Shown here: one piece after another, positions 1-9,007 of the stretch
Position numbering within the stretch: position 1 is the first letter of the stretch
How the letters are laid out: every line of letters begins with the position of its first letter
Assembly: GCA_002356435.2 (NCBI GenBank)
Contig: AP018040.2
Coordinates: 558,001 to 622,000 of the forward strand
Origin: Petrimonas sp. IBARAKI
GTDB lineage: Bacteria; Bacteroidota; Bacteroidia; Bacteroidales; Dysgonomonadaceae
Length of the DNA: 64,000 nt
Direction: 5' to 3'
Position numbers and translations under genes: made by a program
The notes under the pieces: generated by a model
The model's database searches: none
Seen by the model: the letters and a program-made list of their open reading frames with translations, nothing else
What the model was told of the DNA's origin: nothing

Positions 1-636
1 ATCTGAGGCACTATTATTTATGCGCGTCCGCGTTCTGTTCCACTGGTGGTTGAATGCCACAAGAATATTCTTTTTGTCTTTTGCCGTGTTCAGTGTTTTC
101 CACTGTTCCGGTGTCAAATAAATAGTATGCAGCGATTTTTTGTTCGTTTTATCTTTGTTTTCTTCTACTTTCGATGTGGCATAAAGTTTGTTTAAATTAG
201 GGGTGCGGGCAAGTGTCGCTCTTTTTCCGTTCACAAAAATTTGTTGAATATTCATCTTGTTTTTTTTAACGAAAGAAGATAGGTCTAATGTCCAAAAAGC
301 ACCCGAACGTTTTGTAAATTTTCCCACAGAAACGCTCCCTTTGAGAATGGGCATGTGGTCTTTGTCTCCTTCAACAAGCAGATTCTTCTGTCCAATCCAC
401 AGTGCAGAATTTATCTCAATAGATGAGTTAAGAATGTATTCTCCACCGGCCACTATTATCTTTTGATTTTCGCCTTTAAGATCTGATGCGAGAGCTATTG
501 CTTTTACCAGACTCTTAACTGGATAGTTGCCGCTGCCGTTGTAACTGTCGTTACCTTTGGTTGAAACATACACCTGACTATGAATCCATAGGCTGGTGCT
601 CAATAAAATCAATATGATAATAAGAATTTTCTTCAT
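1..636 (-). CDS. Secreted right-handed beta-helix protein, N-terminal part (3' end outside window)
   Basis: Partial gene: the start codon is at 636 and the frame stays open to the left edge, giving 212 residues. It opens with a clear signal peptide (MKKILIIILILLSTSLWIHS), so the product is exported. Next comes VYVSTKGNDSYNGSG and PVKSLVKAIALA, the usual opening of secreted parallel beta-helix (pectate-lyase-like, DUF1565-type) proteins, in which a small N-terminal cap precedes the helix. The helix itself lies outside the window, so lyase, epimerase, hydrolase or mere binding cannot be told apart. It starts 3 nt after the GT4 glycosyltransferase stop codon and is the last visible gene of the polysaccharide series. 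Inference: it acts on the locus's own glycan or on a related one outside the cell. Confidence 0.7.
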   Translation of the reverse strand, partial: MKKILIIILILLSTSLWIHSQVYVSTKGNDSYNGSGNYPVKSLVKAIALASDLKGENQKIIVAGGEYILNSSIEINSALWIGQKNLLVEGDKDHMPILKGSVSVGKFTKRSGAFWTLDLSSFVKKNKMNIQQIFVNGKRATLARTPNLNKLYATSKVEENKDKTNKKSLHTIYLTPEQWKTLNTAKDKKNILVAFNHQWNRTRTRINNSASD

Positions 637-639
637 TAT

Positions 640-1863
640 TTATTTCCAACTTTTATTTATAAGTTTTTTATATAGACGGATATACTCGTCAAACCTGTCT
701 TCTTTCTTAAAAAACAACAATGCCCTGTTTCGACAAGCTTCTTGATAAAGGTTCTTTCCGTTGTATTTTACTTTATCAATTACTTTTCGTAAAGCAGTAA
801 TATCTCCCTGTTCCACAACAAAGCCAGCCTCCAAGGAAATTGCCTCAGGGCTGCCCCCTGTTTTGTAGGTCACTACAGGCGTACCGCAAGCTAGTGCCTC
901 TAAATTGGTAGTAGGAAAATTATCTTCCCATGTAGGATTCACAAATATATCCGAACAAGAATACAATTCTGCTAATTCATTAATATCTTCAGTTCGTTTA
1001 ATTCCAATGATGTTCTTGGGTAATAATTTTATTTGCTTATCAGTTAAACCCACTAAAATGAGTGCCTCGTCTTTTTTTAACAACCCACTCAACTTTATGA
1101 AATCTTCTAATCCCTTTCTCTTATCCCATATGCTTGCTACGCCCAGTAGTATAAATTTGTCAAACAAATTGTATTTTTCTTTAATTTTATGTGTATTTGT
1201 TGGCTTAAATACACCCGAGTTTATGCCGTTATGAATTACTTGGATGGGATATTTTTGAAGGAATGATTCGTTTACTAAATCTGCTAACCAATAAGAAACC
1301 GGTACAATTGTGAGATTTTCCACAGAAGTAAATAATTTTCGTTTTTTCTCGAAATTATCACATGAATTATCTATGAAAAAACTTGTAGGATATTCTTTTT
1401 TTTGCGGACATTTATTGCAATGTGTTTTCCATTTTTCACAATTAATATATGAAAAATGGGTACAATGTCCGGTAATGGGCCAGCAGTCGTGCAATGTCCA
1501 TACAATAGGAGTTTTTACGTTCGATAAATAATTGAATAGAATCTCGATATTCAAATAATAACCATGCAGGTTATGTAAGTGAATAATATCCGGATTGGCC
1601 TTAGTTATTTGTAATATTAATTTTTCAGTAGCTTTTTTAGAAAAGAATGCATGCCTGTCAGTTAGCCGGGTTCCTATTCCGTGTAAAAATATATCCTGTT
1701 TATTTCCTATCTGAATCTTATGTGATTTACTTGGGCGTTCCGTTTTACGACCAAAGGCTATAAAACTCTCTCCCCCTTTTTCAATAATCCTCAATCCTAT
1801 TTCTTCAGCGATACGTCCAGTAGATCCACTGTTTATTACCGTATTTATTTGTAATAATCTCAT
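640..1863 (-). CDS. Glycosyltransferase family 4 (GT-B fold)
   Basis: 407 residues. The N-terminus (MRLLQINTVINSGSTGRIAEE) has the glycine-rich opening of GT4 retaining glycosyltransferases. The C-terminal half carries the donor-binding segment (NPTWEDNFPTTNLEALACG...) with the spaced acidic residues of the EX7E motif. A Cys/His-rich stretch around residues 125-155 (HDCWPITGHC ... CEKW ... CNKCP) recurs in the WcaC-like branch of GT4 and may bind a metal. Predicted job: transfer of one sugar to the lipid-linked repeat unit at the cytoplasmic face of the inner membrane. Donor and acceptor cannot be read from the sequence. It lies 2 nt from the wzy stop codon and 3 nt from the beta-helix gene start, so translation is probably coupled. 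Confidence 0.85.
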   Translation of the reverse strand: MRLLQINTVINSGSTGRIAEEIGLRIIEKGGESFIAFGRKTERPSKSHKIQIGNKQDIFLHGIGTRLTDRHAFFSKKATEKLILQITKANPDIIHLHNLHGYYLNIEILFNYLSNVKTPIVWTLHDCWPITGHCTHFSYINCEKWKTHCNKCPQKKEYPTSFFIDNSCDNFEKKRKLFTSVENLTIVPVSYWLADLVNESFLQKYPIQVIHNGINSGVFKPTNTHKIKEKYNLFDKFILLGVASIWDKRKGLEDFIKLSGLLKKDEALILVGLTDKQIKLLPKNIIGIKRTEDINELAELYSCSDIFVNPTWEDNFPTTNLEALACGTPVVTYKTGGSPEAISLEAGFVVEQGDITALRKVIDKVKYNGKNLYQEACRNRALLFFKKEDRFDEYIRLYKKLINKSWK

Positions 1864-1865
1864 TT

Positions 1866-3197
1866 TTACGCTGTAATCCTCATTATTTTATATACGAACC
1901 AAATAGATATTAAAAAACCTACGGTGTAAGCAAAAGAGCTCATCAAATCACCCCGAAGGATAAAAAACAACATCCCGATTAATACCATATAGATTACATG
2001 AAAATAATTGCTCTTATGATTATAAATGACCTGCCAATACATTTTGTCTAATCGGGCGCTAAGAAACGACAAAAGCAAAACAAATAACAAGATGCCTAGA
2101 AATCCAAAATTTATATATCCTTCAGCAAAATAGTTACAAGAAACATTCTCAAAAAAGTATCCTTCTTGTTGAGCCAAAAAAGCTCCGGATCCGACGGGTT
2201 TATCTCGCCAAATGCTTCGTGGCATCCAGAAAAGCAGAACTCCCAACAACTGGCGTCCCCATGTGATAATATTATCGGAAACTATTAGCGTAAAGTTTTG
2301 AAAACTGTCAAAATCCCCGGCTAAAAACATTTTTAGATCCAAGCCTATTCTTATTTCAGCATTTTTGGAGAAATACCTGAAGTTATTCAGGAATGGAAAA
2401 ACCAACAACAAACCACCTACGACAAATAGTGAAAAAATATTTTTCTTTCTCATAATAGGCACTGCGATTAATAACAAGGGAATATACAGAGCTGCAGCTG
2501 AAAAACGAGCCATAGCCAAAGGAAAGCAGGTAAGGACAGCCGAAATAACCAAAAAAAGATAAACAACCTTCTTATTGGAAGGTGATAAAATATAATAGAG
2601 CAGACACATCATAGCCAAAGGCTGAAACACCCTAAATATGATAAGTGAAGAAGTACCCGATTCAACGGCAGATTCTTTCAATGCTCCGCCCCTAAAAAAC
2701 ATGCTGATAAGGTTAAAATTATTTGCCCCAAAAACCATAAAAAAAGAGAAAAGGGAAATACCAATAAGCAAAATGGTCTGTACAGAATTCAGTTTTTTGG
2801 ATAATGAAAATTTCTCAAAAAAACGAATATGAGCGTTTGCAACTTTTTTCTGCAAAAAATAATAATAAAAAAACTGATAAAATAGAAATATTAAGATTAT
2901 AAGTACATTCATATAAAAATATTCCACTTCATTAAGCGACCGTGCCCCGAAAAATGAAGACTGGTTGTAGAATTGCAACAGAGGGGCTATCCCATAAAAA
3001 AAATAAAAAAACAGGGATACTATTTTATTGAGCGAATAGGGGCATTCATCTTTGTGGAAAATAAACAAAATGGCTATAAATTGAATCAATAGGGATGATA
3101 CAAAGACCTTGTTGGAAAAATTGCTTAATGGTTCTATGGAAAAAACCATTAAGCCCATAGAAATGATAGAAAACAATATGATTAATATCTTGTTCAT
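1866..3197 (-). CDS. Oligosaccharide repeat-unit polymerase (Wzy-like)
   Basis: 443 residues, almost entirely hydrophobic with about 10-12 predicted membrane helices. It contains a large extracytoplasmic loop towards the C-terminus (roughly 315-375) with the pattern typical of O-antigen/capsule polymerases: IWRDKPVGSGAF, then YFAEGYINFGFLGIL. Wzy proteins are poorly conserved, so the call rests on topology, this loop and the presence of wzx and wzz in the same locus. It would join flipped repeat units in the periplasm. The start codon overlaps the stop of the upstream polysialyltransferase-like gene by 4 nt. Base composition is strongly AT-rich, as for its neighbours. Confidence 0.8.
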   Translation of the reverse strand: MNKILIILFSIISMGLMVFSIEPLSNFSNKVFVSSLLIQFIAILFIFHKDECPYSLNKIVSLFFYFFYGIAPLLQFYNQSSFFGARSLNEVEYFYMNVLIILIFLFYQFFYYYFLQKKVANAHIRFFEKFSLSKKLNSVQTILLIGISLFSFFMVFGANNFNLISMFFRGGALKESAVESGTSSLIIFRVFQPLAMMCLLYYILSPSNKKVVYLFLVISAVLTCFPLAMARFSAAALYIPLLLIAVPIMRKKNIFSLFVVGGLLLVFPFLNNFRYFSKNAEIRIGLDLKMFLAGDFDSFQNFTLIVSDNIITWGRQLLGVLLFWMPRSIWRDKPVGSGAFLAQQEGYFFENVSCNYFAEGYINFGFLGILLFVLLLSFLSARLDKMYWQVIYNHKSNYFHVIYMVLIGMLFFILRGDLMSSFAYTVGFLISIWFVYKIMRITA

Positions 3198-4087
3198 TTC
3201 TGATTAATGACAATTGTTTTCAATTTTGGATAATCACGGAAATACATTAAGGAAGATGTTCCATGATGAGCAATTACAACCTCTTCAAATTTTATCAATA
3301 ATTCATTGATAAATATCTCTATAATGTCAGACCCTTTTAATACATAATCAAAATTATTGAATGTATTGTCAATATCTTTTTTTATGTGAGGATGAGGCTT
3401 TATAATTTTTGTGTAATCTGAATACTCGCTTAATAAATCGTCAATATGCAGGAAAATACTCCAAGAGGTTAGGTATAAGAATACTTTTTTATTTTTTATT
3501 TCACTAAGAATCTTCCGTGTCCCTTGATCTAAAAAAATGCTTTTATCTTGAAATGATTTTAAATGTTCTGAAAAGGAAACCTTAAATTCATATATTGGTT
3601 TTCGAGAATTTGGATGAGCATTTTTAAATCGGTCTTTATCATACAAATAAATTCCTTTAACGTATTTAGAACCGCCTAGATAATTTTTATTTCCAAAAAG
3701 ATTGTAAAAAAACTCTTTAAGTGTCCCGGTCCATCCTTTCTCTTTTAGTTTATTCCTATAATTTCCTATTCCTTCTTCATAAATGAATATATCGATACAG
3801 CGTATTTGACTTAATATTTTGTATTTTGTTGCACCATAATCACTATCTATAAAAAGCCTGCTAATTTTTTTTTTATTATTCAACACCCATTTATATGCAT
3901 CTTCTGTTGTTTCAAAGAAAAATACCTTGTTCCAATGTAAAGATTCTCTTTTTATTGCTTCAAAAACGCTCTGTGCATGATAAAAATTATTAACAAGTAA
4001 ACACGTCTTACTTCCAATGGTATTAATATTCGTCGCATTAAAATATTGCAACGGCTTGGAAATTATAAAAACGTTATTCTTCTTCAT
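3194..4087 (-). CDS. Polysialyltransferase-like glycosyltransferase (candidate Pse transferase)
   Basis: 297 residues, no signal peptide. Three motifs recall the bacterial polysialyl/sialyltransferase-type GT-B group: IYEEGIGNYRNKL around 130, the KPHPHIK basic motif around 233, and HHGTSSLMYF around 275 (compare the KPHP and SS motifs of GT52/PF07388-like enzymes). These motifs bind CMP-activated nonulosonic acids in characterised relatives. Because the locus makes CMP-Pse, this is the best candidate in the window for the Pse transferase. That link is inference from motif and context. Its length is short for the family, and the donor could be a different nucleotide sugar. It follows the sialidase-like lipoprotein gene by 22 nt and overlaps wzy by 4 nt. 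Confidence 0.6.
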   Translation of the reverse strand: MKKNNVFIISKPLQYFNATNINTIGSKTCLLVNNFYHAQSVFEAIKRESLHWNKVFFFETTEDAYKWVLNNKKKISRLFIDSDYGATKYKILSQIRCIDIFIYEEGIGNYRNKLKEKGWTGTLKEFFYNLFGNKNYLGGSKYVKGIYLYDKDRFKNAHPNSRKPIYEFKVSFSEHLKSFQDKSIFLDQGTRKILSEIKNKKVFLYLTSWSIFLHIDDLLSEYSDYTKIIKPHPHIKKDIDNTFNNFDYVLKGSDIIEIFINELLIKFEEVVIAHHGTSSLMYFRDYPKLKTIVINQK

Positions 4088-4109
4088 GATTCAACATACA
4101 GTATACTCT

Positions 4110-5234
4110 CTACTTAACGGGTAAGCCTTTTAAATTAACTCTTGAAAATTTAATACTAAATCCACGATCTTTAATTCCTGTATAATAGGCAAGATATAAT
4201 ATATCTTCTTCAAGAAACATTCCACAATAACCTGTTTCATTAAAGCCTCCAGGTAGACTCCCAATTTGAGTCAAAGTATTCGAGTTTAACGAGTAACTGT
4301 ATAGCTTGGGCTGTCCGTTTATTCTACCGGTTATTAATAATTTATCTTTGTATATAAGGAAGTTAGGGCCTCCCATACTAACCCAAGGAAAATCAATAAA
4401 AGTCCATTGAGTCATATCTGAAACTGAAGACTTCCCAAGGAGAGCCCCTTCTCCCTCTCTTCTTATAAGTGCATAAACAGTATCGTTGTCAAACCGCAAG
4501 GTCGTTTCGGATGCTCTTCCCTGAATATTCTCAAAACGAAATTGTTCATTAAAATCAGTTCCGTTATTACTTATAAAAAGTTTTAATGGTTCTCCACCAC
4601 GATAAGCTATTGTATATACCTTATTGTTATGTTCAGTTAACCTCCAAAACCAAGATTTTTCATTGGTGTTTTTATTTATTTTAATTGCTTTTCCCCATCT
4701 GTTATTTTCTAAATCGTATTTAGCAATGTAGTCATTTCTAGACTCCGCATATGGATTTATTGTTGCAGAATGAAAATGGATGCATAATACACTATCTTTA
4801 ATGAACAGTTTAGGATCTCGTAAATCATAATTGTTTTGCGTATAAATTTGCTCAGATTCCCACCTTTCAAGATTCTCACTCTTTGCTATGATAATGTGCC
4901 CAAAATTAGTTGCCACGTGTCCATCAGAGAATCTGAAAGCAACATACCAAGCACCATTGTATTTAATCAAATCAGTAAATGCTAAATGATGTTTTGAATT
5001 AATAATTTCACGGGTTTCAATAGAATTATCTGCACTTTTCAAGATAGTATTGGAATAGCTTATAAAAGAGTTAATAGAGTCATTTAATGCAGAATTAAAT
5101 ACCGGAGGTATAATTATTTTTTGATTATTAACAGGACTATTTGCCGGAGTAGGTATATCCACTAAGCAACTTTCAAATAATAAAGCACAAAGGGCAAACA
5201 GCGTTAGGATTATTCTGCTTTTCTTTCTATTCAT
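4110..5234 (-). CDS. Sialidase/glycosidase-like beta-propeller lipoprotein
   Basis: 374 residues. The N-terminus is a lipoprotein signal (ALLFESC, lipidated Cys near residue 22), placing the protein on the cell surface or in the periplasm. The rest reads as repeated beta-propeller blades: NFGHIIIAKSENLERWES, YDLRDPKLF, GRASETTLRF, SVSDMTQWTF and NETGYCGMFLEE. The S-x-D-x-x-x-W patterns resemble degenerate Asp boxes, and RDPKLF resembles the DP motif of five-bladed glycosidases. A sialidase-like (BNR) or GH43/GH32-like fold both fit; I cannot assign catalytic residues. A promoter-like box sits about 75 nt upstream and a 233-nt gap separates it from the previous gene, so it may head its own sub-operon (this gene to the beta-helix gene). 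Confidence 0.5.
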   Translation of the reverse strand: MNRKKSRIILTLFALCALLFESCLVDIPTPANSPVNNQKIIIPPVFNSALNDSINSFISYSNTILKSADNSIETREIINSKHHLAFTDLIKYNGAWYVAFRFSDGHVATNFGHIIIAKSENLERWESEQIYTQNNYDLRDPKLFIKDSVLCIHFHSATINPYAESRNDYIAKYDLENNRWGKAIKINKNTNEKSWFWRLTEHNNKVYTIAYRGGEPLKLFISNNGTDFNEQFRFENIQGRASETTLRFDNDTVYALIRREGEGALLGKSSVSDMTQWTFIDFPWVSMGGPNFLIYKDKLLITGRINGQPKLYSYSLNSNTLTQIGSLPGGFNETGYCGMFLEEDILYLAYYTGIKDRGFSIKFSRVNLKGLPVK

Positions 5235-5307
5235 ATATTTAAAAAATGGGTTTTTGATTATTTATTGTGTGATATTTTTATTATTGCAAATCTTTAAAAA
5301 TTAATGA

Positions 5308-5342
5308 CAAATATATAACAAAAGGCAATATGAAAAAACAAA
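5308..5342 (-). promoter_or_regulatory. Putative internal promoter (Bacteroidetes type)
   Basis: On the minus strand TATATTTG (5315 to 5308) fits the -7 element TAnnTTTG, and TTTG (5342 to 5339) fits the -33 element with a 23-nt spacer, slightly long. It lies in the widest gap of the polysaccharide series (5235-5467, very AT-rich, no gene seen) and would drive the lipoprotein, polysialyltransferase-like, wzy, GT4 and beta-helix genes. AT-rich sequence gives chance matches, so this is tentative. Confidence 0.35.
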
Positions 5343-5467
5343 TTACATGATTGAAAAACACAAATTAGTATGTTCATCAAAAACGGAAGTAGCATTGAAA
5401 ATGAGAAAACATGAAATAAAATGACACTAAATTCGTTTTTTGAGCTAATGTTATTTGGTAATAATTG

Positions 5468-6589
5468 CTACACTTCGTTGAATTGTCTTTTCCCTATAAC
5501 AAGATAGTGAGTGGAAGGAGTCGTATGAGTAGTTTTCAAAACCTCTTCCGTAAATTCACGGAAAGCCGGTCCTGCAGCAGATTGGCTTAACTCGGTTCGA
5601 GCATTCCATTCTATAAAGACCGGTTCTCCATCTGTACCAACTGCAATATCCCATCCGGCAAGGTTGAAGTATGGTAGTTGTAAGTGCATTTCCTTAACTA
5701 TTTCTACTACCTTTTCATAAGAGGGAATCTGATAGCCTTCCACTATAATTCCGGTATCTGTTTCCTCTAAAAGTCCTTCTGACGGAGGAGCTATGAGATA
5801 TTTTGCCAAACGTCCGTCATTGTTAATCTTAGTTGTTACACCTCCGCTCGACTCGTTATCAATGATTTTTCCTTTTCTTCCAATTCTAACAACAGCGTAA
5901 AGTAACTCAATAGCGTTTTCCCTTCTGTAAGTGAGCAATCTAATTGTATTTACAGAAGTGGGGTTAAGAGCAGCCATCTTCTCGTGCTGTTTTATTCTTT
6001 CCTGCACAATAAAGTGCTTGCCATAAGAGTTGAATAGTTCCTCAATACTTTTGCCATTATCCAGCACTCCATTTCTAGCGTTTAAAGCATTTACTTTGGA
6101 GCCATGAATACTTTCGAGTGCCGGTTTAATAATTGCATTATCAAGATTATTACATAACTGAATTGCTTCATTTTTGGAGATTGGAATATTTTTATGGTAA
6201 TAATAGCCGTTTGTGCATTTTATGATTGCTTTGGGGTGTTTAATTTGAGGGAAAAGACGGTCGTATTGATTTTTATCGGTATAAGCGTCTGCAACACGTA
6301 AATCATTAAGCCTTCCAACAAGATGAGCCTTATAGAAACTGCTGGGAACATATTTGGGCGAAAATATTCCATTACGGGAATAAAAAAAGCTATGATAAGT
6401 AAGATCTATCTTAAGTCCGACATTTTTACGATAGAAGTCTTGTACCTCTTTCTTTTGCTGTGGTGTTAGTTGTCGCTTACACCATTTCACGTTGTTTTTT
6501 TTGAAATTTCTTTCAGTAAATTTTTCAAATTTTTTCACATGAATGTAAAGCAGAATATCTTTTATTCTTTCGACTATTTTAGTGAGCAT
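5468..6589 (-). CDS. Sugar-transfer-associated ATP-grasp protein (copy 1)
   Basis: 373 residues, cytosolic. The C-terminal two thirds match the ATP-grasp family linked to surface sugar metabolism (PF14397 type): nucleotide/metal-binding strands NPTSVNTIRLLTY, then VRIGRKGKIIDNESSGG, then GWDIAVG ... PVFIEWNAR with the Glu and Asn that bind Mg-ATP. ATP-grasp enzymes activate a carboxylate as acyl-phosphate and pass it to an amine or thiol, so the expected reaction is amide (or peptide) bond formation on a sugar or its precursor. Substrates are unknown. Two homologues sit in the same locus (7849-9003 and 13467-14531), sharing the SxNTxR, RxGRxG/DN..GG and GWDI..E.N motifs. It follows capA after a 97-nt AT-rich gap. 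Confidence 0.8.
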   Translation of the reverse strand: MLTKIVERIKDILLYIHVKKFEKFTERNFKKNNVKWCKRQLTPQQKKEVQDFYRKNVGLKIDLTYHSFFYSRNGIFSPKYVPSSFYKAHLVGRLNDLRVADAYTDKNQYDRLFPQIKHPKAIIKCTNGYYYHKNIPISKNEAIQLCNNLDNAIIKPALESIHGSKVNALNARNGVLDNGKSIEELFNSYGKHFIVQERIKQHEKMAALNPTSVNTIRLLTYRRENAIELLYAVVRIGRKGKIIDNESSGGVTTKINNDGRLAKYLIAPPSEGLLEETDTGIIVEGYQIPSYEKVVEIVKEMHLQLPYFNLAGWDIAVGTDGEPVFIEWNARTELSQSAAGPAFREFTEEVLKTTHTTPSTHYLVIGKRQFNEV

Positions 6590-6686
6590 AACTTTATATA
6601 TTGAAGTTAATTTAAGCTATAATTATGTAATAATGCTGATTTTTCTTACGAACTTTTTTTAAAAAAATAGTAAACAAACTTAATTA

Positions 6687-7856
6687 TTAATCGTTTTCCA
6701 AAATTCTTAATAAGGCTTGTCTTCTGGTATCATTTTTTATCAGATTGTAAATTCGTTTATCGTTAATTGTTTTAGGTTGTTTGTTTATTATTTTAGGTAG
6801 ATAAGCAATTTGTTTCAGGAAAGATTTTAAAATACTTCTTAAGGGGATGTTCTTATAGTAGAATTCGTACGCAGAGTGTAAAATATTTAAGTTTTCAATT
6901 TTCACTAATTTATCTAATGCTGAATTTAAATATCTTTCATATTCTGTATAATCAATTAAATACTGAGAGATGGCCTTGTTATGTTGTTTTATATAATCAC
7001 TATTGTCAATCGTAATTTTAAGGTTATTTTCATTCTTAGTATTGTAAACATCAAAACCAATAGTGTTATTTTCAATTTTTAAAACTGTGCATAAACCTTC
7101 ATACCAGTGGGGTCTGTTCCAAGCTCTGTAATCAGGTGTTTTCTTGGAGTTAAAGAAAAAGTTTCCTAAGCTATAAAAAATAGGTTTATTCTTATAAAGC
7201 TCCCAACCCTGGGGACAATGGGGATGCGTACCAATAACGGCATCTGCTCCATAATCAATAAAATCTCTATATCTTGCAATTGTTTCTGGTAAAGGAACAT
7301 CTATGTATTCAATTCCATCGTGAGGTAAAATAAACAAATAGTCTATTTCTTTCTTAGCCTTCAAAATAATATGATTTACGCTTAAATCGTTTATGAAAGC
7401 ACAACCTAACTCTTCTTTGTTAGATACATCACTAAAAACACCACGTTTGGCGGCGTAACAAAGTGCCAAGAAGCCCAATTTTATACCTCTAATGTTTACT
7501 GTTTTCACGCGATATGCTTCATCATAATATCCTGAGCCGAACAGACTTTCTGGATTACTAAAAGCACTTAGAGTTTTCATGTAGCCGGCTTCCCCGTAGT
7601 CGAACACATGATTGCTTGCAAAAGAGAATAAGTTAAAGCCTATTTTTTCAAGAAAAGCTGGTGCATCGGCATTTTGAAAGAAAGCATCTTCTTTTTCCGG
7701 TAGATTATCAGGCTTAAGTGGAACTTCAAAGTTACAGATTCTTAAGTCACAAGAATTTATTAAATTCTTCAAGTCCTCTGAAACTTCTATTACTGAAGTC
7801 GATGGTTTCGAACAGAAATCACCACAGAAAAACAAACTCACCGCGTGATTATTCAT
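6687..7856 (-). CDS. CapA family metallophosphatase-like protein
   Basis: 389 residues. It belongs to the CapA/PgsA (PGA_cap) family, named for the poly-gamma-glutamate capsule protein and built on the calcineurin-like metallophosphatase fold. Metal-binding motifs are in order: GD (12-13), NFE (42-44), SNHVFDYG (81-88), HD (179-180) and GTHPHC (209-214). There is no signal peptide or N-terminal membrane helix, unlike Bacillus CapA, so it probably works in the cytoplasm. Its start overlaps the end of ATP-grasp copy 2 by 8 nt, which argues for coupled translation and joint function. In poly-glutamate systems CapA works with an ATP-dependent ligase. Here the partner may be the ATP-grasp protein, but that is inference. 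The exact reaction is unknown. Confidence 0.8.
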   Translation of the reverse strand: MNNHAVSLFFCGDFCSKPSTSVIEVSEDLKNLINSCDLRICNFEVPLKPDNLPEKEDAFFQNADAPAFLEKIGFNLFSFASNHVFDYGEAGYMKTLSAFSNPESLFGSGYYDEAYRVKTVNIRGIKLGFLALCYAAKRGVFSDVSNKEELGCAFINDLSVNHIILKAKKEIDYLFILPHDGIEYIDVPLPETIARYRDFIDYGADAVIGTHPHCPQGWELYKNKPIFYSLGNFFFNSKKTPDYRAWNRPHWYEGLCTVLKIENNTIGFDVYNTKNENNLKITIDNSDYIKQHNKAISQYLIDYTEYERYLNSALDKLVKIENLNILHSAYEFYYKNIPLRSILKSFLKQIAYLPKIINKQPKTINDKRIYNLIKNDTRRQALLRILEND

Positions 7857-9003
7857 ATTTTATTATCTTTTCCAATTTCTGATTATTAAGTAGGTTCTCT
7901 GCTCTTACAAATGGATATTTTATTCCGGTCTCCATCCATGCAAAATAGCAATCCCTAATCTCTCTTCTCCATCCTTTTCTGATAAAATACTGTCCTGTTC
8001 TATCCCACATATCGTTTACTTCTATAACAAGGGGACCGGCTTCCGTTATTGCAATATCCCATCCGGCAGCCTTAACCCAGGGAAATGATTTCTGAAAACA
8101 TAATACTTGCTTTTTTATGTCCTTCCAATTATCAATTACAACACCATCGATTGGGTTTCCATTGTCAGGATGATGAATGATATCTTTTATCTGTTTCCAA
8201 CCATCAAATTGAATTGTATGTTTTAATTTACCCGTTTCAATATCGATACAGGCATCTACATTACCGCCACTGCCGGCGTTATCAACACATCGTCCTTTTC
8301 TTCCAATTTTAATAAAAGTTGCAATTATCTTAGCTTCACCGTCAGGAAACAGAGTTGTCATAAAACGAACAGTATTAACTGAAGATTCATTGAAAGATGC
8401 TAATTGTTTTGTTTGATAAATTAAGCTTTCGAAGATTAAAGGGACATCCGACAGGTAATCGGATAGATTAATTTTTTCGCCGTTAAACAGATGTAATGTA
8501 CAGTCATTATTTTCATATGTAATATTGTTGATTACCAGTACGTTTTTTCCTGTTGAGCTTTCTGTGGTTTTAATAACGCATTTAAATACCTTTTTGGTTT
8601 TTAATATCTTAATAACTCCCTGAAGATTGTTGGCTATCTCGCTGCTTTGTAAAACATCACCTTCGGGATGGTAGTAACAATAGAGTTCAGATTTTCTAAC
8701 TCCGGTATCTTCCAATAATTTATGTGTCAAGTATTTATTTCTGGCAATAATATAGTATTTCTTAGGATTTAGAAAATCCAGGTAATACCTTTGTTCATTC
8801 ACTCCTAAAAAAGAATTCCTGAATTCGGTATCCCGTTTATCCAGTTCAAACTGGAAATACTCTTCTGTTGTTATTCCTTTTTGCTTGTACAGTTTCCAAA
8901 AATCAAAAAGAATAAATACCACATTTCTTGATGAATAAGTGGATATTTTTTTAATTTCCTTGAAAAACCTGAAGGTCTGTCCTATTTTTTTTCTTATTGT
9001 CAT
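7849..9003 (-). CDS. Sugar-transfer-associated ATP-grasp protein (copy 2)
   Basis: 384 residues. It has the same ATP-grasp core as copy 1: ESSVNTVRFMTTL, IKIGRKGRCVDNAGSGG, then GWDIAITEAGPLVIEVND, the last supplying the Mg-ATP Glu/Asn/Asp ligands. A Lys-rich segment before these (KCVIKTTESSTGKNV) looks like the ATP-binding loop. The N-terminal ~100 residues differ from the other two copies and may select the acceptor. It sits 4 nt after the hexapeptide acyltransferase and overlaps capA by 8 nt. Predicted chemistry is carboxylate-amine ligation; substrates are not determinable from sequence. The three copies differ clearly from each other, so this is not a recent tandem duplication. Confidence 0.8.
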   Translation of the reverse strand: MTIRKKIGQTFRFFKEIKKISTYSSRNVVFILFDFWKLYKQKGITTEEYFQFELDKRDTEFRNSFLGVNEQRYYLDFLNPKKYYIIARNKYLTHKLLEDTGVRKSELYCYYHPEGDVLQSSEIANNLQGVIKILKTKKVFKCVIKTTESSTGKNVLVINNITYENNDCTLHLFNGEKINLSDYLSDVPLIFESLIYQTKQLASFNESSVNTVRFMTTLFPDGEAKIIATFIKIGRKGRCVDNAGSGGNVDACIDIETGKLKHTIQFDGWKQIKDIIHHPDNGNPIDGVVIDNWKDIKKQVLCFQKSFPWVKAAGWDIAITEAGPLVIEVNDMWDRTGQYFIRKGWRREIRDCYFAWMETGIKYPFVRAENLLNNQKLEKIIKYE

Positions 9004-9007
9004 TTTT

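Noticed and set aside
257-466. Short plus-strand frame in the beta-helix gene region
   Set aside because: Antisense to the signal-peptide-bearing beta-helix gene that is open across the whole 1-636 interval; no coding features.
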